Shown here: piece after piece, positions 1-6,176 of the stretch | Position numbering within the stretch: the stretch's first letter is position 1 | How the letters are laid out: every line of letters begins with the position of its first letter | NCBI GenBank assembly: GCA_937983075.1 | Contig: CALKAQ010000135.1 | Coordinates: 1 to 23,749, forward strand | DNA from: an uncultured bacterium | GTDB lineage: Bacteria; Bacillota; Limnochordia; DTU080; JAAYLA01 | DNA length: 23,749 nucleotides | Reading direction: 5' to 3' | Made by a program: the position numbers and the translations under genes | Notes under the pieces: model-generated | What the model saw: the letters and a program-made list of their open reading frames with translations, nothing else | Told to the model about the DNA's origin: nothing | The model's database searches: none

Positions 1-229
1 AATCAGGCTGAATATCTTCGTCGCTTGTGTCCGGGGGGGTGTACCAGCTGCTTTTCTGCATTAGCATAAAACGCTGCTGCTGCTTTTGGATCGCTCTCTG
101 ACTCGCTTCGGCAAAGGCTTGGCGGAGCTCCGGAATGGTTGTCTCCGTCGCCGAGCGGGCAAAACCGCTAGCACAAGCTTTCAGATCGTCGTTTAACTTA
201 GTCGCCAAAATTGCATCTACGGACATCAT
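1..229 (-). CDS. CotF-family spore coat protein (C-terminal half), partial
   Basis: This is the first 76 codons of a gene that runs off the left edge of the window. The start ATG at 229 follows a GGAGGGG site at 237-243 with 7 bases between; alternative ATGs at 235 and 226 have worse spacing. The protein begins MMSVDAILATKLNDDLK and contains ATETTIPELRQAF followed by QKQQQRFMLMQ and YTPPDTSDEDIQ. This resembles the second half of B. subtilis CotF, where a helix with TATPQLR is followed by a Tyr/Met/Gln-rich helix and a Tyr-Pro tail. It lies 9 bases after the stop of another short CotF-like gene and is probably co-transcribed with it. The expected role is a structural protein of the spore coat. 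The family call rests on motif resemblance read by eye; the true C-terminus is not visible. Confidence 0.7.
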   Translation of the reverse strand, partial: MMSVDAILATKLNDDLKACASGFARSATETTIPELRQAFAEASQRAIQKQQQRFMLMQKSSWYTPPDTSDEDIQPD

Positions 230-244
230 GTTCATTCCCCTCCT

Positions 245-433
245 TTACATTTCCAAAAAGCTGTAAAGCTGCCTAATGCGCTCCTCACATTCACGCGCCT
301 GGTTTTCGATGAATTCCTTGAGTTCGGGGTCACGGCTCTGTTCCGCCATGTTTTGATAGGCGACAAGATTTGCCGACTCACTGCGAATGTGTTCCTGGAG
401 GTGAATGAATTCATGCGCTGCGAGTCTGCTCAT
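245..433 (-). CDS. Short CotF-like spore coat protein (N-terminal half)
   Basis: A 62-residue protein starting MSRLAAHEFIHLQEHIRSES. The start at 433 is chosen because AAAGGAGG lies at 442-449 with 8 bases between. The frame is open back to a GTG at 532, but reading from there would translate through this ribosome binding site. The helical pattern (LAAHEFIHLQEHI, then RDPELKEFIENQARECEERI) matches the N-terminal helix pair of CotF, which has LAWHE followed by VKDPQLRQLY. The gene ends before the CotF C-terminal part, which is encoded separately by the next gene. The two together look like one CotF divided over two reading frames, or two short coat paralogs. No sporulation sigma-factor promoter was evident upstream. 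Confidence 0.7.
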   Translation of the reverse strand: MSRLAAHEFIHLQEHIRSESANLVAYQNMAEQSRDPELKEFIENQARECEERIRQLYSFLEM

Positions 434-603
434 GGGCGTTGCCTCCTTTGGATAACCTGGTACGTCATCCAGTGTCTCTTCGGGCTGACGAAACAATGCA
501 GGTATTTCAGACCAGGCGAGGCAGTACGCCACACCGAAAAGCTCCGTTTACCGTTGCCAGGTGGAATTGCCTCCTCCTTGCAGAGGGATTAAATTCCATA
601 GAC

Positions 604-632
604 TTGACGGACAATACTCCGATTTATAAACT
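604..632 (+). promoter_or_regulatory. Candidate sigma-A promoter for the acidic small protein
   Basis: TTGACG at 604-609 and TAAACT at 627-632 are separated by 17 bases. They lie about 65 bases upstream of the ATG at 698. The -35 matches 5 of 6 consensus bases and the -10 matches 4 of 6. Confidence 0.45.
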
Positions 633-697
633 TAAGGACGATAGACTGGGTACTCCTGTCCGATTCATCGTGCTGCATGCACCTTGGAGGTTGCGAT

Positions 698-976
698 ATG
701 ACCTATGTATCCCCTTATCCGGGAATAAATTCAGATTTATTCCGACAACTTATGCACAACGTTTCGGCGCCCGGCGTCATCTCCCTTCGAAAAGATGAAG
801 ACCCCGCCGAAGGAGGTCCGTACATGATGGGCGATGATGACTTGGATATCCTCACCGAAATTCATGAATGGGTCGAGCGCGAAGACATCGCGGAAATCAC
901 CGAAGATCTCGACCAGGAATGTCACGAGTATCAAGAGGATCCGGAAGAAACCGCCCCGTCATTCCCTGCTCAGTGA
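698..976 (+). CDS. Small acidic protein of unknown function with possible internal start
   Basis: I do not recognise this protein. It is 92 residues starting MTYVSPYPGINSDLF, behind TTGGAGG at 684-690 with 7 bases between. The second half is strongly acidic (MMGDDDLDILTEIHEW, then many Glu/Asp), and there is no membrane segment. An AAGGAGG site at 810-816 lies 7 bases before an in-frame ATG at 824, so a 50-residue acidic form may be made from an internal start, or that may be the main product. A sigma-A-like promoter lies upstream. The stop codon overlaps tail to tail with that of the SleB-like gene inside an 11-bp palindrome (968-978). Coat genes lie on one side and a cortex hydrolase on the other, so a spore role is possible but not shown. 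Confidence 0.5.
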   Translation: MTYVSPYPGINSDLFRQLMHNVSAPGVISLRKDEDPAEGGPYMMGDDDLDILTEIHEWVEREDIAEITEDLDQECHEYQEDPEETAPSFPAQ

Positions 977-1449
977 GCAAATACGTGATTGCCATACTGA
1001 ACAGCCACCGGTCTGCTCCATATCCACGGACTCACCGGCTTGTACGGGTTCCAGAAGAAGATGCTCCCATACGTCGGATCCCAGCCGTTGAGCGCGTCGA
1101 TTGCGGCCCGCCGCGACTCTTCGGTCGGCGTCCGGCGCCAAATGAGTCCGTTTGTCACCGACTCAAAGGCGTGCGGCTGAAAAATCACACCGCTTAACGT
1201 ATTAGGAAATTCCGGATGGCGTACCCGGTTCAAAATCACCGCGGCCACTGCAACCTTTCCGATATACGGCTCGCCTTGGGCTTCCGCTTCAATCACTCGG
1301 GCCAACAGATCGATGTCCTCGCTCCGCGTTCCCGCGACTCCTTGAGATGCGACGTCACCTCCACTGAACACCAACAGGGCAATTAGTGCGATACCGCACA
1401 AGACGGTTGTGAACAAACCTCCGTGTATCCAAGACGTCCTCAAGGTCAT
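970..1449 (-). CDS. SleB/CwlJ-type spore cortex hydrolase (catalytic domain only)
   Basis: A 159-residue protein with a signal or anchor segment at about residues 10-28, followed directly by a Hydrolase_2 domain. Motifs include RVIEAEAQGEP, with a probable catalytic Glu as in SleB, then VAVAAVILNRVRHPEFPNT, ALNGWDPT and WIWSRP. These match the catalytic half of B. subtilis SleB closely. The N-terminal peptidoglycan-binding domain of SleB is missing. The family cleaves the muramic-lactam cortex peptidoglycan during germination and acts at the forespore inner membrane or cortex. The start at 1449 follows AGGAGG at 1461-1466 (11 bases). A second candidate start at 1488 has AGGGG at good spacing but would translate through that site. 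No YpeB-like gene is adjacent. CwlJ or a vegetative lytic enzyme are less likely alternatives. Confidence 0.85.
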   Translation of the reverse strand: MTLRTSWIHGGLFTTVLCGIALIALLVFSGGDVASQGVAGTRSEDIDLLARVIEAEAQGEPYIGKVAVAAVILNRVRHPEFPNTLSGVIFQPHAFESVTNGLIWRRTPTEESRRAAIDALNGWDPTYGSIFFWNPYKPVSPWIWSRPVAVQYGNHVFAH

Positions 1450-1600
1450 CGGCCCACCGCCCTCCTCGTTGATTCCGCTCCATACCATTCAAAATTCCCC
1501 TATGCAAACGGGGATATACGGTGGGCCCGCGGATTTCATTTCGTCACGCGCGTGCCCTGCGCGCGTTCTTTTATTACCGATGTCACACTTCCTTAACAGA

Positions 1601-1629
1601 TTGGACATGTTTCTTTCTTATCCTTAAAG
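1601..1629 (+). promoter_or_regulatory. Weak candidate codY promoter
   Basis: TTGGAC at 1601-1606 and TTAAAG at 1624-1629 have a 17-base spacer, about 50 bases upstream of the codY start. The -10 is poor, so this is only a candidate. Confidence 0.3.
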
Positions 1630-1680
1630 ACAACGACGACCCATTATCACGTGCATTACGCAAGCCTGAAAAGGAGTGTC

Positions 1681-2463
1681 ATGATGATGTTGACCCTGAG
1701 AGTGCAGAAACTGACGCAATTGCTGCAAAGAAGCAGTTCAAAGCTTGATTTTATGGCGTTGGCAGCGACCTTGCAAGGACTCATTCCCGGATCGAGCGTG
1801 TATATATTCAACCGCAGCGGAAAAGTGTTAGGCTTTTCGCTTGCGGGTGGTGTTGACGGCACGCCGTTCGACGCTGCGTGGCTGAAAAACGGTTTCGCGC
1901 CTGAGGCGATGAACACCGCAATGCTTGCCGTCGGCGCTCCTTCGATAGGAGTTGAAGCCAAACGCATTCTCGGCGAGCCCAGTGCCGGACTTTTCCCGAT
2001 CATCGGTGATGGCCAGCGCGTCGGAACCTTATTGATCACGACGGCCGAAATCGACGACGCCGCCCTTGTTTTGGCTGAGTTTGCCGCAACCGCCATCGGC
2101 TGGTATTTGTCCCAAAAGCTCGGCGCCGAAGAAGAAGACCGTCTCGAGGAACGCCGCGCCGCCCATTTGGCCATCTCAAGTCTTTCCTATTCGGAAATAT
2201 TGGCCATTCAGCTCATTTTTGATGAACTGGACGGCGACGAAGGACTCCTGGTCGCTTCACGCATTGCCGATGAAGCCGGCATGACACGCTCCGTCATTGT
2301 CAACGCCTTGCGGAAGCTGGCATCAGCCAATGTGATTGAATCCCGCTCGCTGGGCATGAAAGGTACCTATATACGCATCGTCAACAAAGAGATCCGCAAA
2401 GAGATCAACCGGCACAGGCTTCCGTATCCGAAGCCCCCTGCCCTCGCAAGAAAAGAAGCTTGA
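1681..2463 (+). CDS. codY: GTP/branched-chain amino acid-sensing global regulator CodY
   Basis: A 260-residue protein matching CodY along its length. The N-terminal GAF-type effector domain includes FNRSGKVLGFS and PIIGDGQRVGTLLI. A linker helix leads to AISSLSYSE, and the winged helix-turn-helix lies at about residues 191-213 (LLVASRIADEAGMTRSVIV). The recognition and wing segments ALRKL and IESRSLGMKGTYI are nearly identical to B. subtilis. CodY represses amino-acid, nitrogen and stationary-phase genes when GTP and branched-chain amino acids are plentiful. AAGGAG at 1671-1676 precedes three tandem ATGs (1681, 1684, 1687); 1684 is equally likely by spacing. In Bacillus codY is the last gene of the xerC-hslV-hslU-codY operon; here it stands alone with its own terminator. 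The C-terminal tail (RLPYPKPPALARKEA) is longer and more basic than usual. Confidence 0.97.
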   Translation: MMMLTLRVQKLTQLLQRSSSKLDFMALAATLQGLIPGSSVYIFNRSGKVLGFSLAGGVDGTPFDAAWLKNGFAPEAMNTAMLAVGAPSIGVEAKRILGEPSAGLFPIIGDGQRVGTLLITTAEIDDAALVLAEFAATAIGWYLSQKLGAEEEDRLEERRAAHLAISSLSYSEILAIQLIFDELDGDEGLLVASRIADEAGMTRSVIVNALRKLASANVIESRSLGMKGTYIRIVNKEIRKEINRHRLPYPKPPALARKEA

Positions 2464-2492
2464 CGCGACCGCATGGACATACCCCCTGGTGG

Positions 2493-2534
2493 AAGTCGGG
2501 AAGGGCGTCTGCCTTCCCGACTTTTCGCGTTTTC
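2493..2534 (+). terminator. Rho-independent terminator of codY
   Basis: A 12-bp stem is formed by AAGTCGGGAAGG (2493-2504) and its complement at 2512-2523, with a 7-base loop, followed by TTTTCGCGTTTT. It lies 29 bases after the codY stop. The convergent histidine kinase gene ends at 2540, and the hairpin could act in both directions. Confidence 0.85.
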
Positions 2535-2539
2535 ACCCC

Positions 2540-4309
2540 CTACGAGCTCGCCCGCAGCTCTTCCCCGTCTGTCTGGCGCATGGGCAGCGTCACCGTAAAT
2601 CGCGTTCCTTCCCCCGGTCGGCTCGTCACATTGACATGTCCCCCGTGCCAATCGATGATCTCTTTGGCGATGACAAGCCCCAGACCGCTGCCATGACGAC
2701 GGTGGCGCGATTTGTCCGCTTTGAAAAACCGCTCCCAGATGTACGGCAAATCTTCTTCGGCAATGCCTTCGCCGGTGTCTTCAACGATGAGTTCGATGTG
2801 CTCGCCCTGCTGCCGTGCCGTCACGCTGATCGTACCGCCTTCGGGCGTGTGCCGAATGGCGTTGTCCAACAAGTTGGAAAGGAGCTGCTCAATGCGGTCG
2901 GGATCGAGGACGACCGGGATCGGAAGGCCGGAGGTAGCGATCTGGGCGTGCACGCCTGCGCTTCGAATAGCGGGCCCCATCTTTTTGCACACCCGTCGGA
3001 TAAGCACGCCGAGATCGGTTGGGCGCGTGTTGAGATCGATGCGTCCGCTTTCAAGCCGGTTTAAATCGAGCAAGTCGGAGGTGAGGCGATTCAGCCGCTG
3101 GGTTTCTTCCATGACGATCTCGAGATATTCACGGCTTTCGGCGGGATCCGTTTCCGGTTCAAGAGCGAGCTCCAAGTAGCCTTGAATGTTTGTCATCGGC
3201 GTACGCAGTTCATGCGACACGTTTGCAATCAGCTCGCGGCGCAGCCGCTCGAGATGGCGGCTGTCGCTGATGTCTTGAATCAGCGCCATGGCACCCCAAA
3301 GGCCTTCGTCGCCTTCCAGAGGCGAAACGGTGACACGGTATACCGCGGCGGTCGCGGATATTTCCCGCGTCGATGCTTTACGGCTTGTCAAGCAGGCGTC
3401 GAGCAGGACTTCCAAGTTGACATCCCGCCAAGTTTCAGCCACCGATTTGCCCTGTGCTTCCGCTTGACTGATGCCGAGAATTCGCTCCGCCGCCTCATTG
3501 ATCAAGAAAATCCTGCGATCCAGATCAACCGCAATCACCGCGTCACGCATGCCGTTGAACACGAGATCGCGCTGCGCCTTCTCCCGCGCCAGCTGCCCAA
3601 TGGTTTCATCCAAACGCTGGCTCAAGCGGTTGAAAGCGTGCGCCAAGCGGCCGATTTCTCCGTACGATCTCGCTTCGATTCGCCCTGAATAATTGCCTTC
3701 GCTTAGTTGATCGACCGCATCGGTTATCCGTTCGAGCGGCTTGGTGATAAAACGTGAAATGATGTAGCCGACGACAATGACAAGCAAAAATGTGGCCAAA
3801 CCGATTTGAAAGATGACTTGCCGAATGCGCGCCAAGGTCGTCCGAACACCGAGAAGGGGCGTATAAACAACAATGCCTTTCAAGCTCTCCCATTTGGGCA
3901 CGGGAACGCCGATGACCAGCATGTGTTCACCGAAACGCTCGTCGTACCCACGCGCTGACCACGGCTCGCCCTTCAACGGGTATTTGATTTCAACGTCAAA
4001 CGGTTCAAAGCGCGGAATGCTGCTGTCGCGGCTCAAAATTCTAGTCGTGTTGTCCGCCAGCACAAAAACGACAATGCTGTTCGTAAACGCTTCAAAATAG
4101 CGAATCCGGTAGTAAAGATCGAGGGTCAATTGGGCGTCCAGCCCACCGATGTCTTCAGCCAGCCAAAAAATCTGATTGATGAGTTCTTGCTCCTTCGCCG
4201 CGTAAAAATGGCGTTCAACCATCACCGACGTCGCCAGACCGACGGCGGCGAGCACGGCGATGGTGAGCAGCAAATACGACAGCAACAGTTTGCTAAAGAG
4301 ACTGCGCAT
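2540..4309 (-). CDS. resE: ResE-like membrane sensor histidine kinase
   Basis: A 589-residue protein in PhoR/ResE/WalK architecture. TM1 is at about residues 8-30, an extracytoplasmic sensor region at 31-163, TM2 at 164-186, HAMP at 187-240 and a PAS domain at about 250-345. The HisKA domain has the phosphorylated His366 in VSHELRTP. The HATPase domain has an N box at 479-489, DTGEGI (511-516) and GSGLGL (540-545). It autophosphorylates and passes the phosphate to the adjacent regulator. The ATG at 4309 directly abuts the TAG of the response regulator, implying translational coupling. The ResE name rests on the ResD-like partner and on cytochrome c maturation genes nearby; PhoR or WalK names cannot be excluded from sequence alone. 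The kinase domains are intact. Confidence 0.8.
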   Translation of the reverse strand: MRSLFSKLLLSYLLLTIAVLAAVGLATSVMVERHFYAAKEQELINQIFWLAEDIGGLDAQLTLDLYYRIRYFEAFTNSIVVFVLADNTTRILSRDSSIPRFEPFDVEIKYPLKGEPWSARGYDERFGEHMLVIGVPVPKWESLKGIVVYTPLLGVRTTLARIRQVIFQIGLATFLLVIVVGYIISRFITKPLERITDAVDQLSEGNYSGRIEARSYGEIGRLAHAFNRLSQRLDETIGQLAREKAQRDLVFNGMRDAVIAVDLDRRIFLINEAAERILGISQAEAQGKSVAETWRDVNLEVLLDACLTSRKASTREISATAAVYRVTVSPLEGDEGLWGAMALIQDISDSRHLERLRRELIANVSHELRTPMTNIQGYLELALEPETDPAESREYLEIVMEETQRLNRLTSDLLDLNRLESGRIDLNTRPTDLGVLIRRVCKKMGPAIRSAGVHAQIATSGLPIPVVLDPDRIEQLLSNLLDNAIRHTPEGGTISVTARQQGEHIELIVEDTGEGIAEEDLPYIWERFFKADKSRHRRHGSGLGLVIAKEIIDWHGGHVNVTSRPGEGTRFTVTLPMRQTDGEELRASS

Positions 4310-5005
4310 CTATTTTCGCTCCGCTACTTCGAATTTGTACCCGATCCCCCATACCGTGCTGATATACTCACGTGCTCCGGAATTTCTCCCCAACTTTTCC
4401 CGCAAACGCGTGATATGAACGTCGATCGTCCGTTCATCGCCCCAATAATCGTGTCCCCATATGCGCTGCAGCAGGCGCTCACGCGGGAACACTTTGCCCG
4501 GATGTGCCGCCAAAAGTGCCAGCAAATCGAATTCCTTCGGCGTAAGGCGGATAGGCTGCCCGTCGAGCAGTACGGTGCGTTCGGCTGGATTGATCACCAG
4601 CCCCGGATGGACGATGGGCTCGTCAGCATGGTTGTCCTGCGCTCCTTGACGGCGCAAAACGGCCTTCACACGGGCAACGAGCTCGCGAGGACTGAACGGC
4701 TTGACCACATAGTCGTCGGCTCCCATTTCCAGCCCGAGCACGCGGTCAACCTCATCGCCGCGGGCGGTGAGCATGATCAACGGCGTACTGCTGCGTGCAC
4801 GAATCTCACGGCACACCTCCCAACCGTCGACGCCCGGCAGCATGAGATCCAAGATGACGAGATCGGGATTTTCGGCGGCAAACAACTGCAGACCGGTTTT
4901 GCCGTCCTCGGCCTCCAGCACCGAAAAACCGTCGCGCTGCAGCGCAATGCGAACCAAGCGTCGTACGTTTTGTTCGTCTTCGATCACTAAAATTTCACTT
5001 GCCAA
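4310..5005 (-). CDS. resD: ResD-like OmpR-family response regulator
   Basis: A receiver domain (about residues 1-120, phospho-acceptor Asp53 in ILDLMLPG, Thr80, Lys102) is followed by a DNA-binding winged helix (about 135-228) ending TVWGIGYKFEV. That ending and TPKEFDLLALLA match ResD better than PhoP or WalR. ResD with ResE activates respiration genes (cytochrome c biogenesis, terminal oxidases) at low oxygen in Bacillus. The start is ambiguous. TTG at 5005 follows AAGGGGG at 5016-5022 by 10 bases; a TTG at 5029 lengthens the protein by 8 residues but has no clear ribosome binding site. The gene is first of a two-gene unit with the kinase and lies between the Ccm operon's convergent neighbour and codY. 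The ResD identity is probable rather than proven. Confidence 0.85.
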   Translation of the reverse strand: MASEILVIEDEQNVRRLVRIALQRDGFSVLEAEDGKTGLQLFAAENPDLVILDLMLPGVDGWEVCREIRARSSTPLIMLTARGDEVDRVLGLEMGADDYVVKPFSPRELVARVKAVLRRQGAQDNHADEPIVHPGLVINPAERTVLLDGQPIRLTPKEFDLLALLAAHPGKVFPRERLLQRIWGHDYWGDERTIDVHITRLREKLGRNSGAREYISTVWGIGYKFEVAERK

Positions 5006-5080
5006 AACAAGCCGGCCCCCTTGCGACAAATGAGTTAATCACTTCGAAATATGTACGAATCAGTTCGGAAACAGGCCGTT

Positions 5081-5109
5081 GTTAGAATGAATACAGCACC
5101 CGACGGCAA
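5081..5109 (-). promoter_or_regulatory. Candidate promoter of the resD-resE unit
   Basis: On the minus strand TTGCCG (5109 to 5104) and TCTAAC (5086 to 5081) are 17 bases apart, 76 bases before the TTG start. Both boxes match 4 of 6 consensus bases. Confidence 0.3.
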
Positions 5110-5173
5110 TCCCCTCTATGGCAGAATCACGATCAAATCCAAACTTAACCAAGCAAGGAGATTCAACTTCGTG

Positions 5174-5179
5174 TATAAT
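5174..5179 (+). promoter_or_regulatory. Perfect -10 box upstream of the small membrane protein gene
   Basis: TATAAT lies about 70 bases before the start at 5250. No good -35 sequence is present at 16-18 bases upstream, so the promoter may need an activator or may be a chance match. Confidence 0.4.
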
Positions 5180-5249
5180 GGCGCGGGACCTGGGTATAAA
5201 TTGACCTCGCATTTCAACAGCGCTTCCCAATTTCGTAAAAAGGGGGGCG

Positions 5250-5423
5250 ATGTCGGTGCGAAATGACGATGCACGCCATCCCCAGGATAAACAATGGATC
5301 CATCCGGAACGCATTCGGAAGGGAGGTTTGGCTGCTAAGCTCCTTTTTTACTTTGTCGGTGCAATCTTAGTCGGAACGTCCATTTGGTTGTGGAGCCGCA
5401 TTTTTTTCACAATCCCGCCCTGA
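5250..5423 (+). CDS. 57-residue single-span membrane protein, unknown function
   Basis: I do not recognise this protein. The reading frame starts MSVRNDDARHPQDKQW and ends IFFTIPP. It has a polar and basic N-terminus (HPERIRKGG) and one membrane segment at about residues 31-54 (LLFYFVGAILVGTSIWLW). AAGGGG at 5240-5245 lies 4 bases before the ATG; a GTG two codons later has more usual spacing (8 bases). The stop at 5423 is 25 bases before the chaperone-like gene, so the two probably form an operon. By the positive-inside rule the basic N-terminus would be cytoplasmic. The gene is supported by its ribosome binding site, hydrophobic segment and operon position, but not by homology. Confidence 0.6.
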   Translation: MSVRNDDARHPQDKQWIHPERIRKGGLAAKLLFYFVGAILVGTSIWLWSRIFFTIPP

Positions 5424-5448
5424 TCACATTTAAAGGAGAGATCACTCC

Positions 5449-6090
5449 ATGCACGCTACACACGAAAATGCAGTGCGCACAGGCAAGCGGCCCTTGATGA
5501 TTGTTCTGGCGATCGTCGGGCTGAGCCTGCTCTTGGTCATTGCCAATTTGCGCCTAGGTACGGCACAGCGCAGCGATGAAGCGATTATTGCCGTCATCAA
5601 CAATCAAGCCATCACGAAAAACGAGTTTGTCGACCGTATGATTGAACTTTACGGGGAAGCCACGCTGCAGCAGATGATCGATGAGCTTCTCCTGTCGCAG
5701 GCTATGGAGGCTGCAAATGTCGTTGTCACCGACGAAGACGTCCAAGCTCTCGTCGATGACCTCAGAAGACTGTATCCGGCCGATCCGGCATGGAACAACC
5801 CGGTCGCCGTAAGAGAAATCGAGCGCCAAGCCTACTTCCAAATCGGCCTCGAACGCCTCTTGGCTGACGAAATTGCCGTCTCCGACGCCGAAATCGACGA
5901 ACTCTATGAACTCCAACGCGCCTGGTTCGGCGATATGGACGAGGAATCGGTACGCGAATACCTCCGCATTCAGCTTGAAAACGAGAAGTTCCAAGCCGCC
6001 GTGGGCAACTTGTTCACCACGCTTCGTCAAGAAGCGAGCGCTGAATTCTTCCTCAAGGATCACAACATCGACTTCGAAATCACCCTCTAA
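5449..6090 (+). CDS. Membrane-anchored SurA/PrsA-like chaperone domain protein lacking a PPIase domain
   Basis: A 213-residue protein with an N-terminal membrane anchor at about residues 15-34, then a SurA_N-type helical domain: IAVINNQAITKNEFVDRM, followed by MIDELLLSQAMEAANVVVTD. A second helical repeat follows (VSDAEIDELYELQ, VREYLRIQL). In SurA and PrsA this domain binds unfolded secreted proteins and is followed by a parvulin PPIase domain. Here no parvulin motif is visible and the protein ends at the second helical region, so it is probably a holdase outside the membrane. The lipobox of PrsA is also absent. AAAGGAG lies about 10 bases before the ATG. The gene follows the 57-residue membrane protein and converges on the Ccm operon, with a shared terminator between. 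Confidence 0.7.
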   Translation: MHATHENAVRTGKRPLMIVLAIVGLSLLLVIANLRLGTAQRSDEAIIAVINNQAITKNEFVDRMIELYGEATLQQMIDELLLSQAMEAANVVVTDEDVQALVDDLRRLYPADPAWNNPVAVREIERQAYFQIGLERLLADEIAVSDAEIDELYELQRAWFGDMDEESVREYLRIQLENEKFQAAVGNLFTTLRQEASAEFFLKDHNIDFEITL

Positions 6091-6100
6091 AAACCCGTCA

Positions 6101-6142
6101 AAAAGGGGCCGTCCCGAAATCGACCACCGGGCGGCCCCTTTC
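6101..6142. terminator. Bidirectional terminator between the chaperone gene and the Ccm operon
   Basis: A GC-rich stem AAAGGGGCCG...CGGCCCCTTT extends by TCCCG/CGGG around an 11-base loop. On the minus strand it is followed by TTTTTGACGGG, a good T tract for the end of the Ccm operon. On the plus strand only CTTTCCTT follows. Confidence 0.75.
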
Positions 6143-6176
6143 CTTCGTTGACATGTCCCAAATCGGCAGCGGTGTT

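Noticed and set aside
434..532. N-terminal extension of the short CotF-like protein from GTG 532
   Set aside because: It would translate through the AAAGGAGG ribosome binding site, and CotF similarity begins at the ATG at 433.
4130..4990. Long plus-strand open frame opposite resD
   Set aside because: It is antisense to an intact receiver and winged-helix protein and has no ribosome binding site or family resemblance.
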